Origin: Welwitschia mirabilis
Lineage: Eukaryota; Gnetophyta; Gnetopsida; Welwitschiales
Direction of reading: 5' to 3'
DNA length: 64,000 nt
Assembly: GCA_051453625.1 (NCBI GenBank)
Contig: JBOZIK010000001.1
Location: 266,538,795 to 266,602,794 of the forward strand
The notes under the pieces are model-generated. The model ran no database searches. It was given only the letters and a program-made list of their open reading frames with translations, and was not told the DNA's origin. Numbering within the stretch: the stretch's first letter is position 1; each line of letters starts with the position of its first letter. The translations under genes were made by a program, and so were the position numbers. Below are positions 23,750 to 36,940 of the stretch, one piece after another.

Positions 23750-26696
23750 ATAACTAATCTTAACGGTAATCTAAATCATTACTCTTCATCTACCTTAACA
23801 AAATGAATTAGAAGAAACATTGAAATTATTGGTAAATGAAATGAACCAAATGAAATAAATAATTAACCTTATATTTCAATAAGAAAATAAGAAAATTATC
23901 TAAGTTTATCATCTCAATTAACTCTTAACCCAAAATTAAACAAAGTCATAGAAGATTGTACTAATGTAAACACCATTAGATTGAAAAATGTAAGAATTAT
24001 GTTCTATCATAATTTTAAAGCTAGGAAAAATGAAAATTAAAAAAACTAATAGAAAATATTTGATTTAAAACTAGAAAAATATTTTAAAAGAGAAAGTTAG
24101 AAGATTTCATTTCTTTTCATAGTCATCTTTAGTATAATAAAGTTAATAATAATTATGAAGATACCAACCAAGTCTTTAAGAATGTTAACATTAAGATTTT
24201 GCTTATTAAGGTAATTAAGCAAATTCTTCACTATTCTAAATTCTTGAATATTTATATATCTTAAAAAAAAGATTCAATCATCCAAAAAATAGTTAATCTT
24301 ATAACTTATACTACATTCCTTTGTTCAATCTAAACTTTAGTTAAATATAATAACCTTAGATTCCATACCATTACTAGAATTATTAGAGATTATATCATTA
24401 GTAATGCTTTGATGGATTTAGAAGTCAAAGTTAATATTATGTATAAACCTATTTTTTAAGCCTTAAGATTAACCATGTTAATCCAACTAATGTAATTATT
24501 TGTAGAGATAGTGAAACTTTAGTAAGAACTTTAGAAATCTTGAAATATGTTTTTACCTGAATTGGTAGAGCCTTTTATCTTATCAATTTTATGATTCTTA
24601 AAATACTCATGAATTTAACAAACTATTATGTCATTGTTAATTGAGCTTTATTTGTAATTACTGATGCTAAAATTAATTGTAAATCTAATGCATTATAAAT
24701 GTTTTTGAAAGTTTTCTATTACCTTGAATACATTTTTAAATTAAAGAAAAAGAGACTTAAATTAAATGAATATTTAACCTTTCTTGAAATTCAACTTATG
24801 AGTGATGAATTAATTTTATTTTAAATGATATCATTTATTTGAATACATAATAGAAATTCCTTGTTAAATATTTAAATTAAAATGAAATTAGTATTCCCAT
24901 TAAATGTGTTTATTTAAAGATTTAATGGAATAAAAATTATTAGCCCTTTCGTGATATTTTTACTACTGATAATGTTATTAATGATGATTTAAGACTACTA
25001 AATAATCATTTAAAGTATATATTTATAAATAATAATCAATCTAAACCAATTATCATTAGTTTGCATCTTACTCCTTTTGATGTATAAGAACTTATCAACT
25101 TATTGATTAAAAACTATAAATCCTTTTATTTTTCTTATCATCATCAAGCTATATTTCATCATTCTATTTGTTTACATCATATCTATATCAAACCTAATGT
25201 ATAACTTAATTATCAGCTTTATTAAATATTAAATTTAAAGCTTATGGGTATTATTAAAAAAAAAATCATAAAACCTTGAGAAGTTAACATATGATCTTAT
25301 TGCAAATAGTAAATGGGTGAGTCCTTTTATGAGTTATCCCAAAGAACAATGGTAAATAATAAATCTATGTATATTTTTATGCTTTTAATTCTTATACTAA
25401 GAGAAATCATTATTTTATTCCCTTTATTAATAAAATATTTGATAAACATTCTAGAAATTATTTTTTCCTTAGACAAATGTAATAATTATAATAGAATTTC
25501 TACACTCTAGAAGGTCAACAAAAAATATTTTTACTTGTGTATTTGGGACTTTTACTTATCATGAAATGTCTTTAATTTTATGTAAAGATCTTTCAACTTG
25601 TTAAAGATTTATTTAAGTCTTGTTTCTAAGTACTTAGATAAAAATATTTATGGCTGATTGTTCTCTCTATGATGATCCTTTAAATTAAATAATATTACAT
25701 TTAAAATATATTTTGGATTATTATATTATTATAAATTAAAATTTAGTTAGAATAAAGGTTATTCTATGGTTTCCATGGGTATTATTTAAAGTTATATTAT
25801 TTGTAAGAAATAAAAAATGGATCATAACTTATGCCAAAGATATAAGATTTTTCATAGGATATGCTTATGTTTATTGCTATTTCATTTCATTTTTCATTCT
25901 CTTAGTAAAACTTTGACAAACTTACTTCTTAAAGATGTAACTTTCTATTAGGGACCTGATTGTGAATATATACTCAAAAAACTTAAAAATAATATAATCT
26001 TTACTCATTATTTAAGATTTTAATTGTAATTTTCTTTTGAAATAATTACTAATGCAAGTGATTTTGAAATAGGCATAGTATTAGATTAAACTCTTGAGCA
26101 TAAATTCCACGTTATTTCCTATGCTAGAAAACTTTCTATGATTCACAATTTAATTAATTCACTACTTAAAATTTCACCACTATCTTATTGGAATTCTATG
26201 ATTATTTTTATTGATTATGTTTCTTAAAATACGTTTCAAAATAATTTAGCTAAACTTCCTCTTATGTGTTAGGCTTCACTTATGTAATAATTTGATATTA
26301 CCATTAAGGATAGAATATAAGAGGATAATTCTATTGCTAATTAAATTTCTTGTTTTTTCTTACATATTAATTTAAATAATATTAATAAAAGTTTTATTTT
26401 ATTTTTTTATTAATGTTTTCCTTAGTATGTTTATATTTAAAACTTTAAATCCTATGGTAAATTCCCTAGAAACATTTATTATTATAAGAAAAATAAAATT
26501 ATATCTCAATAATATATTTTTTTATGGGATCCATCACTATTGTTTAAATATTATATTGGTTAAGTATTTTTGAGTTATATACCCAAGAATGAAATGATTA
26601 GTATGTTAAAAATCTATCATACTAGGTTATGATTTGTTTATTTTAGTGAAAAAACATTATAAGTAAGGTCTAAAATGTTGGATTATTTTAGCCTAC
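23750..26696 (+). pseudogene. Athila/Tat-like Ty3/gypsy pol remnant, 5' portion
   Basis: The readable order is the gag C-terminus (about 23900-24200: LTLNPKLNKVIED, then VFKNVNIKILLIKVIKQIL...YSKFL as in Athila), a degenerate protease (about 24360-24700), the RT entry (about 24985-25260: LRLLNNHLKYIFI, PIIISLHLTPFD, ICLHHIY), RT core pieces (HYFIPFINKIFDKHSRNYFF, YNRIST, IFTCVFGTFTYHEM), RNase H (about 26040-26340: ITNASDFEIGIVLD, KFHVISYARKLS, LISYWN-like and FDITIKDRI) and the integrase zinc-binding region (about 26420-26695: GKFPRNIYYYKKNKIISQ, IPKNEMISMLKIYH). The FMDD box reads FMAD (25653-25658). It is interrupted at about 26697 by element B. A later piece of the same integrase lies beyond B at 39575. 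Confidence 0.8.
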
Positions 26697-29600
26697 TTTC
26701 ATGTCCCATATTTTGTAAAGTTTTATCACTTAGATATTAAGAATATTAAGCTTTTAATTAGATGATTAATTACTCTTCTTTAAAGACCTTATCAAAATAA
26801 GTTAGTATTTTAAATTAACCTTACATTTGTAATTTTCATAATTTACCATAAAAATGACAACAATTGCATTATGAAGATTTTTATGACAAAAGCTATCCAA
26901 ACATTTAAAATTAGATAATCCCATTATGCTACACATGTTAAAACTAATAAATTAAAAATTTGAAAATGACATAATAATATACTTTACATCTTATTTACTC
27001 ATTTAAATTCTAGATAAATATGATAGGTATACTATATTATGAATATACATTGTATTTTTCGTGTTGTGTGATTGATGGATTCTATGCATTATGAAATGAA
27101 TGAGAATTTAAATAATTATATGTACTCTTACCTAGAATTAAGAATAATAAATGAATAGATTTACTCTACGACGACTCTTTCATCTTAAGAAGTATAAGGG
27201 AATTTAGTTTATAGTGTATTTATTATTTTGTTTATTAGATTTGAAGAGTTTACCTCATTATACCATATAATAATTTTAAGACTTGCTCTTTTTTTTTTAA
27301 TGCATGTCTTAAATGAAATAAAATTATGAGCCTATGAAATATTAAGGAGAGATCATGAGAAAATAATGTGTGTAATTACTCTTACTTATTAAATTAAGAA
27401 GATTGCTCATCCTAGGTAGATGTATAGGTCATAAATATGATCTCTTTTTATACTCCAATGTTATTACTCATTCTACTTATCAATGATAAATCATGTTATC
27501 TTCTAATCTTAAGCTATGTGTCTTTTGTTTATCTATAACTATAGATCCTTTCTCTCTTGCTAAGAAGGAAGATACTTTCCATTTTTGATGCAATTACATT
27601 TTATTCTTTCCTTTATCTTTCTTTTGATTCTTTCTTTTATTGATATTAAATCTTAGAAGCTTAGAGATAAGGATTTTTATGCTTGAATCTTCATTGATAT
27701 TCAACCATCAATGACTTATTAATCTTTTCAAGTAAGCTTTTTACTCATATTATTCATATGATCTCTTTTAAAGATTCTAGTGGAATGATGTGATATTACA
27801 TTAGGGACTAATTTATAATAGATTTGGGAAGATATAATGAGTCTCTTATGCTCAATTATTAAGGTTGCTAATTGATGATTATGGCCAAGTGACCAGAGGG
27901 TTTACTATAAAAGAGAAAAAAGAAAAAGAAAATAAAAATTTGGATATCCATTTTTATTTTATAATAATATATATTCATCCATTATGCATTAGGTCCATCT
28001 TATTAGGGACAAATTTTGATCCTCAAAAATTGCTTTTAGGCTATTAATCCTTCATGGAAATGATAAGGCTTATAGAAAATGGTTTTTTTAAATTGATTTT
28101 ATTTTTCTTTGTATAATAATTTGAATCAACACATTTAGTAAAGGTATTTTATAAATAATCCACTAGTACATCTATTATTTTACTAATCTAAATTATCACA
28201 TAATTATTTACAGAAACTTTATCATACTTTTAATACCAAAAATTAAATTTCTAGAATAGAGACGAAGGTTGAAAACATCATATCTTATTAATTAGTAGGT
28301 ATAAATTAGTGAAATTTCTCTCTATTTCTAAGATTATGCTATAATTGTGAAAGTATAAAAACAGTAATTTTTTTGATGTTTAATAATTTTAAAAAAATTA
28401 TTTATCAAAATACATTAGAAAATAAATTTAAAATATAGTAAGTAATTAATTTACATTTCTATAACTAACACTTAAGATATATGAAAATATGAGCATCCTA
28501 ACTTTAATAACTTTAAAATTATTTATAAACCTTTTGAATCATTTAAAAATCAAAGTATCTTGAAATTTATAATCATTTAATGTAGTGCAGTAAGACTGTA
28601 GTTTTAGAAAATTTGACAATTTCTAATCTTAAAGATGATCTTGAAATAATATTTTTATAATTCTAAAATATTTTAAATAAGTTTCTATGGATTCTATAAG
28701 AGTCTCATTTATGAAACATTACTGTAATTTTTTTCTTATCAATATTCTTAAGTTACATTACTTAAAAATAATATTTTATTAAGAGAAATGGCTCTTTTAC
28801 CCTTTTTGTTTATTTGAATTTAAATGTGCATGCTGGTAAGAGCTTTTATATTAGTAGTTTAGGTAACATACATAGTTTTTAATTTATCACTTGTTTTCTT
28901 AACTTATAAAATAGTCATGTGAGTATTGGATAAAGAATTATATCTTAATAACCATTCTTAAACTATTTGTTTATCTTTTTTACATAATAGAGATTGTCAC
29001 ATGAGCATGGAAGAATGATTTTAGGTTTGGAATAGCTTTAGATATGAATTAGTTTCTTTAATTACATTATTAAAATGTGATTTGATACATTTTAAAATTT
29101 GTTATCAGTTTTGAAAGAAGGAAAAAAATAATATTTCCTTTACTTAGATTTTCATTACTTTAATTCTCAATATAAAAATATTCTACTATGTTTGTTTTCT
29201 CTTTTATGATTATTTTTATATATGAACCTAATGATTATTACAATTACTCTAACTAGAAAAATAATATATTAAATCTTCACATTAGTTAGAATTTTATGCA
29301 TGCATCTATGTGGTGTAATCATCGAATATGACTAAATCAAGATAATCCTAATAATACTCATCCCCATACTTGGATTTTATCATCAATGTGTGTTGCATTA
29401 TTTTTTTCTCTTCCCTAAATAATACCCTTCTAAAAGTGTCTTTGATCATTACTCTACTACCCTAACCACGTATGAACTTACTCTAACTTAATATTTTGAG
29501 CCCTTGACATTAATGAATCATGTTATACCATCTAGAGATGTTTGAAGGAAGTAAGTATCATTTGTAAGTATGCATCCATCTTACATACTTTATTTCACCT

Positions 29601-30059
29601 ATATTAGGAGTATATTAAGATGAAGTTTAATCCTTTGGAGTTAAACCTAGCATATTTGAGTAGTTTATGAAGTTTCAATGTCATTAATAAAAGTTGCAAA
29701 CTCTTATTATACTAGTTATTCTCAAAGTAATACATAAATGCTTTATAAGAAGCTTACATATACTCAACTATTTACAAGATACTATTCTATATGATAAAAA
29801 CCTAAGAAGAAATGGATGATATAAAGTTATGATACTACCATTGTTTATAAACCAAAAATAATCTAGAAATTATTTATAGGTAAATCTGTAATATTAATTT
29901 CATTTGTTTTTATCAAAATATAAAAATTCTAATAAAAGAATAAGTAGAATTTAATCGTGGACTCCACTATGTTTGTTAGCTAAAAAAATTAAAGAAGAAA
30001 GAAAGAAGTAGGAAAAAAAAAAGCGCTTAACTAGGGTAAGAAAAAGATAGGGTATTAAA
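26697..30059 (+). repeat. 5' LTR of element B (about 3.36 kb)
   Basis: It pairs with the 3' LTR at 36941-39545. Shared blocks include ATCACTTAGATATTAAG, TTACCATRAAAATGA, the 27780-28080 versus 38036-38400 promoter region, and GAGATTGTCAYATGAGYATGGAAGAAT (28990 versus 39448). The right end is set by the primer-binding site at 30063. The left end falls at about 26697, where Athila integrase reading stops and CATGTCCCATATTTTG begins. The length is typical of Tekay/Del chromoviruses. The last roughly 960 bp (29095-30059) have no counterpart in the truncated 3' LTR. Confidence 0.85.
27906..27913 (+). promoter_or_regulatory. TATA box, 5' LTR of element B
   Basis: TATAAAAG inside a purine-rich block, conserved at the same place in the 3' LTR (38211). 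Conservation in both LTRs supports it as the element's core promoter. Confidence 0.65.
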
Positions 30060-30062
30060 AAT

Positions 30063-30074
30063 TAGTATTAGAGC
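30063..30074 (+). promoter_or_regulatory. Primer-binding site of element B
   Basis: TAGTATTAGAGC, two transitions from TGGTATCAGAGC. It ends the 5' LTR and sets the orientation. Confidence 0.8.
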
Positions 30075-31200
30075 TCTAGCTTAACATAAATAATATCTAT
30101 ATTAATCCCTTATATAAATCTAATTATATCTTTAACAACATTTCACTGTAATAATTATAAAGTTACTATAATAACCTTAATTTCTAATATCTATAAAGTA
30201 AATTATATCCCTAATAATTTCACACCTTCAGTAAAAGAAATTATGTCCTTGATAATACTTGATCTCAAGATAAACATAACTCCTAGATAAGAATCAATTT
30301 AATCATATCTCCTGATAGTCATGAATTTGATTATACTTATAATTTTTAAACTCCATAAATATATATTAAATTACATCCATATTAAAGATTACACTAATGA
30401 TAAACCTTAATAATCCTAAAAGTTGATTATATTTGGGATATTTCCAAAGTATTTATAAGGTTAACTATAACCCCAGTGCCTAGATGATCATTATATTAAT
30501 CTTTTTGATGATAATCCTAAATTCCTTAGCAAACTTGAGAGTTTGATGAATTCAAGTAATTAAAGGCCTTATTAGCTTATAATTATAGATAATAATTACT
30601 TAGAAGAATTATAATTATCTTAAGAATTTAAGATAATAACCTTATATGATTTCTTAAAGAGCTTAACCTTTTGCAAGATATATAAATACATAAAATAATA
30701 CCTTATAATTAGATATCCTTAAACATAATTAAACCTTTAGCCAAGAATATCATTTCAAAATATTAATTTATAAGTCTAAGAAACCTTATCTAGTTAAAAT
30801 AAAAAAGGAAAATAAACTTAATTACATACTTTAAGTTATAAATTAGGGCTAATAATCTCATAGTAATAACCAAGTCCTTTCTAAGATAATAAAAATATTT
30901 GTAAGTTTAACCTTAGTAATATTTATTCTATTTCCAAAAGTAATATCATAAAAATTTTTACTTCTTTTAGATGTCATATTATCATTAGTTAAATCTTAAG
31001 TCTAGCTCAGTTACACCAAGTAATCAACATCAAAAGAATTCATAAGAGAGCTAATAATCTAATGATGAAAATCAAACCCAATTTAATCCTAATCAAGAAG
31101 CATTGATGAATACATTCATATAGTTCCTATCATAAATAGTAAATCAAAGTTAAAACCCCCTAAGTAAATAATGATGTTCTAAGTAAGTGTATATGAGAAA
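30075..31200 (+). repeat. Leader of element B with degenerate minisatellite
   Basis: Non-coding leader of about 1.1 kb, the same length as in element A. From about 30080 to 30560 it shows repeated AATTATATCC/TAATAAT-type units, the reverse-complement style of the element A leader array. The rest is AT-rich without features. Confidence 0.55.
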
Positions 31201-34200
31201 TTAAATCAAACTTTCATTAAGCTAAATCCACCAAAGTTTGTAGGAGGTTTAGATTGATTTAAAGTAAGCTCATGATTGAGTGACATTGAAAAATTGATAG
31301 ATATCTTAAGATGTAATGAATATGAAAAGGATTATTTCGCTATTTATATATTATAAGAGGAAGCTAACTATGATTGAAAAAAATGATTAATTTACGAGAT
31401 CTATAACTTTTGTGTGGGAAATTTGAATACATCCTCAAGAAAAGATATATCACTAGATTCCATATTCATCAAAAGTTATAGTATTCTACAATCTAAGATA
31501 AGTCATAGTGTAACCATAGTATCTTATAAATATAGATTTGTAAAATTACTAAGATATGCATTACATATGCATCTAGATAAAGAAGCTAAAGTAAATCTCT
31601 TTATTAATAGTACTCTTCCTTTTGTTACTGCTAAAGTTTCCATGTTTCAACCTATGAGTCTAACAAAGAATATAGAAAAAATAAAGATAACAAAATGAAA
31701 CTAAAAAAGATAATAAGAAATTAATAAAAAATCCTCTACAAGAACATATCCTTAAAGTGAATGGATCACAAATGTCTTATTAAAATAAGAATTGAAACTT
31801 TACTAAAAATAATGTAAGTAGCAGTAATAGTAGAAATAGAAATTTTAATCAACCTAAGATAGCTCCATTCAAGATAAATTGGAATGTTCTTAGTCAAAGC
31901 CATGTAATTAATCAACCTTGAAGTTCCAATTTCTAGTAATTTACTAATTATTATTAGTACCAAAAATAGTATAATGATAGATATTAATGCTTCCAATGTC
32001 AGAACATTCATATATTACACAAAAGTTTGTTACGTGATTGAGACCCTTCTAGACAATAATAAAAAAATGCTTAAGGATCAAAAATCATCCTTTAATTAAT
32101 AGAATAACTTTAAGTAGTAGTAAATACTAAAGGGATGAAATTTCAAATATTTGTTATAGAAGATAAGAATTTACTTAATAATAAATAAGTAATTATTTTA
32201 CTTGATTATGACGTAACTCATTACCTCATATCTCTTAGGATTATTATAAGAGAAAAATTATGATTTACTCTGATTAAAGGATTGTTATAAGAAAAAAATG
32301 GATTCATGTCCAAGAGTAATTAGCAAGTTCAAAATTATACTTTTTCCATAAGTGGGAGAAATTTGTAAATACAATTAGTTATTATTGACTTAAAAAGTTT
32401 AACATTGTTTTGGGTATGAACTAATTAATGCAAAGCATATAAAAAAAGAAATTTAGAGAGGATAACCATTTTATATGCTATAGCTAAATCTAATTAGCTT
32501 AAAATAAGGAGAAACTATATTATATAATATACCAATAATCTAAAAATATCTTGATGTATTTACAATAGAATTACCATGATGCCACCATTTCAAGAAGTTG
32601 AGATTTCCATTAAATTAATACTAAGAACCTAACTAATTTCTTAGGCATCATCTATAATGTCTTCTATAAAAATAAAAGAATTAAAAATTCAACTTAAAAC
32701 ATTCTTACTAAATTTTCGTTCATCCTATTATATGAACATAGAAAGCATTATTTGTAAAGAATAAAGATGGAATACTAATATTATGCATTGATCGTAGATA
32801 ACTAAATAAGATTATCATCAAGAACAAGTATTTACTACTAATAATAGATGATCTTTTTTATTAGCTAAAAGAAGCTAAATTGTTCACAAAAATTGATCTA
32901 AAATCTACGTATCATTAATTTTGAATAAAAGAAAAAGATAGTTATAAAATAGTATTAAAAACTAGCTATGGGTATTATGAGTTTGCTATTATGTTTTTTT
33001 GTTTAAGTAATACCCTTGTTTTATGAGTTTTATAAATTACATCTTGTAACAACATCTTGATTTGTTTGTAATAACATTTATTAATGATACCATCATTTAT
33101 TTCAAGACTTATGAAGAGCATGGGAAAGACTTGAAAACATAACTATAAACTATACAAAATCACTAATATATGATAACATGAGAAATTCTCTTTTTAGAAA
33201 GAATCCATTTAATATCTATTCATGTAGTATTCAAGGAATATATATTAATGGATTAAGCTAAAGTTAGAGCAATTATGAAATGGTAAACATCTATAAATAT
33301 TATAAGATTATAAGCTTTCTTATTTTCTCAAGTCCTATTGTTAATTCATCTTCAATTTCTTTAAGATATCTTCTTTATTAACAAGACTTTTAAATAAAAA
33401 TAAAGAATTCTAATTAACAGAAAAATGTCAATAGACATTTGATCATCTTAAAGAATACTTAACTAATTCTCTAGTCTTACTAATGCCAAATGATTCAAAG
33501 ATCTTTTTAGTTTATACTAATGCATTTAGAGCAAGTCTTGGAGAAATTTGTAAATAAGATAAAAGAGTAATAGCTTATGGATTAAGATAACTTAAAATTC
33601 ATGAGAGAAATTATCCTATTTATGTTCTTGAATTAGTTACAATAATTTTTACTTTGAAATTATGAAAGCATTTTCTTAATAGTATAATGTTTTAAGGTTA
33701 AACAGGTCATAAGATTAGAATACATTTTTACTTAATCAAACTTAAACCTTAAGCAAAGAAAATGGATAAAATTTCTATGTAATTTTAATTTGAATATTTT
33801 ATACCATAAAGGTAAGAGAAATAAGGTTATAGATGCTCTTAGTAGATATGATTATCTTAAACTAATTATAAAAATTTAAAGCCAAATTCCTATCCTTATT
33901 TTTTAGGGATTAAAAAAAGGATGAGAATTATCAAAAATTAAAGGATCAATTATAAAAACTATTAGTTCCAAAGCATTTTATTATTAGTTAAGGAACTATT
34001 ATCAGATTCAAAGGAATATTTTTTATTCCTAATATATATGGAATTAGATATAATCTAATGTTTAAATTTCATAATCCATCTATAGTAGGTAATCCTAAAG
34101 AAATAAAAATGTATTAAAATATGAAACAAAAATTTTGGTAGCTAGGAATGAAAAAAAGATATAGTTATATTCGCATCAAAGTGTCTTAATTGTTAATAGG

Positions 34201-34340
34201 TTAAAGTAGAATATATAAATCTAGTAAGACTTCTTTTCCTTATGATTTTTGAAAATATAAATGAAACATAATTTGCATGAACTTTATTGTAGGATTTTCA
34301 AAAAAATCAAAGAGGTAATCACTGTATTATAGTGATAATT

Positions 34341-35278
34341 NNNNNNNNNNNNNNNNNNNNNNNNNNNNNNNNNNNNNNNNNNNNNNNNNNNNNNNNNNNN
34401 NNNNNNNNNNNNNNNNNNNNNNNNNNNNNNNNNNNNNNNNNNNNNNNNNNNNNNNNNNNNNNNNNNNNNNNNNNNNNNNNNNNNNNNNNNNNNNNNNNNN
34501 NNNNNNNNNNNNNNNNNNNNNNNNNNNNNNNNNNNNNNNNNNNNNNNNNNNNNNNNNNNNNNNNNNNNNNNNNNNNNNNNNNNNNNNNNNNNNNNNNNNN
34601 NNNNNNNNNNNNNNNNNNNNNNNNNNNNNNNNNNNNNNNNNNNNNNNNNNNNNNNNNNNNNNNNNNNNNNNNNNNNNNNNNNNNNNNNNNNNNNNNNNNN
34701 NNNNNNNNNNNNNNNNNNNNNNNNNNNNNNNNNNNNNNNNNNNNNNNNNNNNNNNNNNNNNNNNNNNNNNNNNNNNNNNNNNNNNNNNNNNNNNNNNNNN
34801 NNNNNNNNNNNNNNNNNNNNNNNNNNNNNNNNNNNNNNNNNNNNNNNNNNNNNNNNNNNNNNNNNNNNNNNNNNNNNNNNNNNNNNNNNNNNNNNNNNNN
34901 NNNNNNNNNNNNNNNNNNNNNNNNNNNNNNNNNNNNNNNNNNNNNNNNNNNNNNNNNNNNNNNNNNNNNNNNNNNNNNNNNNNNNNNNNNNNNNNNNNNN
35001 NNNNNNNNNNNNNNNNNNNNNNNNNNNNNNNNNNNNNNNNNNNNNNNNNNNNNNNNNNNNNNNNNNNNNNNNNNNNNNNNNNNNNNNNNNNNNNNNNNNN
35101 NNNNNNNNNNNNNNNNNNNNNNNNNNNNNNNNNNNNNNNNNNNNNNNNNNNNNNNNNNNNNNNNNNNNNNNNNNNNNNNNNNNNNNNNNNNNNNNNNNNN
35201 NNNNNNNNNNNNNNNNNNNNNNNNNNNNNNNNNNNNNNNNNNNNNNNNNNNNNNNNNNNNNNNNNNNNNNNNNNNNNN
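34341..35278. other. Assembly gap, 938 N, in element B integrase
   Basis: The flanks read as integrase before and after without duplication. Only about 300 bp of integrase core is expected here, so the gap is oversized or contains an insertion. Confidence 0.9.
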
Positions 35279-35918
35279 AAATAGCATGTGTTTAGTCATT
35301 ATAATTAAAATTTACTTTTAAGTTCTAGTAAGACTTATAAATGGTTTAGGAATTAATTTAAATATGAGCACTACATTTCATCCTCAAACAAATAGTCAGG
35401 TAAAAAGAGTTAATTAAATTTTAAAAGATTTTCTTATAGCATGTATTCTAGATAATCTTAAGAGTTAGAAAGAGTACATATCATTCATAGAATTTGCATA
35501 TAGTTATAGTTATCAAAGTTTAATTCAACTGGATCCATTTAAATCCCTATATGGTAGAAAATGTAGAGCACCCACTTTATCAATAGAATCTTAAAAAATA
35601 TTGATTATAGGATTAGAAATATTACAAAAAATGGAAAGTAAAATGAGGATAATTAGTAATAAACTTAAAAAAGTAGTACATAGATAAAAGATGTATTCAA
35701 ACCATTAAAGAAGAGATATTAAGTTTAAAATCGATGATCATGTATTTCTTAAAGTTTCACTAATGAAATTAGTAATAAGAGGAGTTAAGAAATCAAAATT
35801 ATCTCCTTGATTCATTGCCTCATTTAAAAGATTAAAAACAACTAGACTTATTACATGCAAACTTATTCTATCTCCTTAATTATTACACATTAATGATGTT
35901 TTCCATGTAAGTATGCTA

Positions 35919-36565
35919 NNNNNNNNNNNNNNNNNNNNNNNNNNNNNNNNNNNNNNNNNNNNNNNNNNNNNNNNNNNNNNNNNNNNNNNNNNNNNNNNNN
36001 NNNNNNNNNNNNNNNNNNNNNNNNNNNNNNNNNNNNNNNNNNNNNNNNNNNNNNNNNNNNNNNNNNNNNNNNNNNNNNNNNNNNNNNNNNNNNNNNNNNN
36101 NNNNNNNNNNNNNNNNNNNNNNNNNNNNNNNNNNNNNNNNNNNNNNNNNNNNNNNNNNNNNNNNNNNNNNNNNNNNNNNNNNNNNNNNNNNNNNNNNNNN
36201 NNNNNNNNNNNNNNNNNNNNNNNNNNNNNNNNNNNNNNNNNNNNNNNNNNNNNNNNNNNNNNNNNNNNNNNNNNNNNNNNNNNNNNNNNNNNNNNNNNNN
36301 NNNNNNNNNNNNNNNNNNNNNNNNNNNNNNNNNNNNNNNNNNNNNNNNNNNNNNNNNNNNNNNNNNNNNNNNNNNNNNNNNNNNNNNNNNNNNNNNNNNN
36401 NNNNNNNNNNNNNNNNNNNNNNNNNNNNNNNNNNNNNNNNNNNNNNNNNNNNNNNNNNNNNNNNNNNNNNNNNNNNNNNNNNNNNNNNNNNNNNNNNNNN
36501 NNNNNNNNNNNNNNNNNNNNNNNNNNNNNNNNNNNNNNNNNNNNNNNNNNNNNNNNNNNNNNNNN
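35919..36565. other. Assembly gap, 647 N, flanked by identical 66-mers
   Basis: 35853-35918 equals 36566-36631 exactly, and the integrase reading continues without loss if the two copies are merged. The gap is therefore most likely an unmerged contig overlap. Confidence 0.95.
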
Positions 36566-36931
36566 ACATGCAAACTTATTCTATCTCCTTAATTATTACA
36601 CATTAATGATGTTTTCCATGTAAGTATGCTAAGAAAGTATATTATAGATTCTTCTCATGTGTTAAATTGATCTATTATTTAGGTAGAATAAAATTATTTA
36701 ATTATATAAAAGCCAAAAGTAGTGCTAAACTTATGAATTATCAATTTATAAAATAAGGAGATCCATTAAATGAAGATAAAGTAAAATAATCATAATATTG
36801 GTGAAGCTACTTGGGAGCTAGAGGAAACAATAAAAAATTAATACCCAAATATTTATGAATCTCATAATATATAATTAGGTGTTCTTAAACTCTTTATATA
36901 TCTCAACTTCAAAGAGTAAATTAGTTTAAAT

Positions 36932-36940
36932 GAGGAAGAA
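36932..36940 (+). promoter_or_regulatory. Polypurine tract of element B
   Basis: GAGGAAGAA immediately before the 3' LTR start TGTTATATC. It is the expected plus-strand primer site in this position. Confidence 0.7.

Larger units (their letters stand above)
31201..36910 (+). pseudogene. Ty3/gypsy (Tekay-like) gag-pol of element B
   Basis: A full domain set is readable. Gag: LNPPKFVGGLD, DIEKLIDILRCNEYEKDYFA, SYKYRFVKLLRYALHMHLDK (31200-31680). Zinc knuckle: CFQCQNIHIFH (about 31990). Protease: LLDYDVTHYLIS. RT: LILCIDRR*LNKIIIKNKY, KIDLKSTYH, SYGYYEFAIMF; the FIDD box is FIND (33083-33088). RNase H: about 33430-33850 (LVYTNAFRASLGEI, RVIAYGLR, HERNYPIYVLEL, KVIDALSRYD). Integrase: about 34030-34320 and 35340-35918 (KFWWLGMKKDI, STTFHPQTNSQVKRVN, EFAYSYQS, SLYGRKCRAPTLS, DHVFLKVSLMK, INDVFHVSML). 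The C-terminal GEATWELEE lies at about 36800. Two gaps interrupt it, the second probably spurious. Many stops; one RT catalytic Asp lost. Confidence 0.92.

Noticed and set aside
31766-32011. Minus-strand 81-codon hydrophobic frame
   Set aside because: It is antisense to the gag/zinc-knuckle part of element B; hydrophobicity follows from AT-rich composition.
13020-36910. Endogenous pararetrovirus (caulimovirus-like) origin of the RT-containing segments
   Set aside because: LTRs, primer-binding sites, gypsy-type gag and integrase downstream of RNase H identify LTR retrotransposons; no movement or coat protein is seen.
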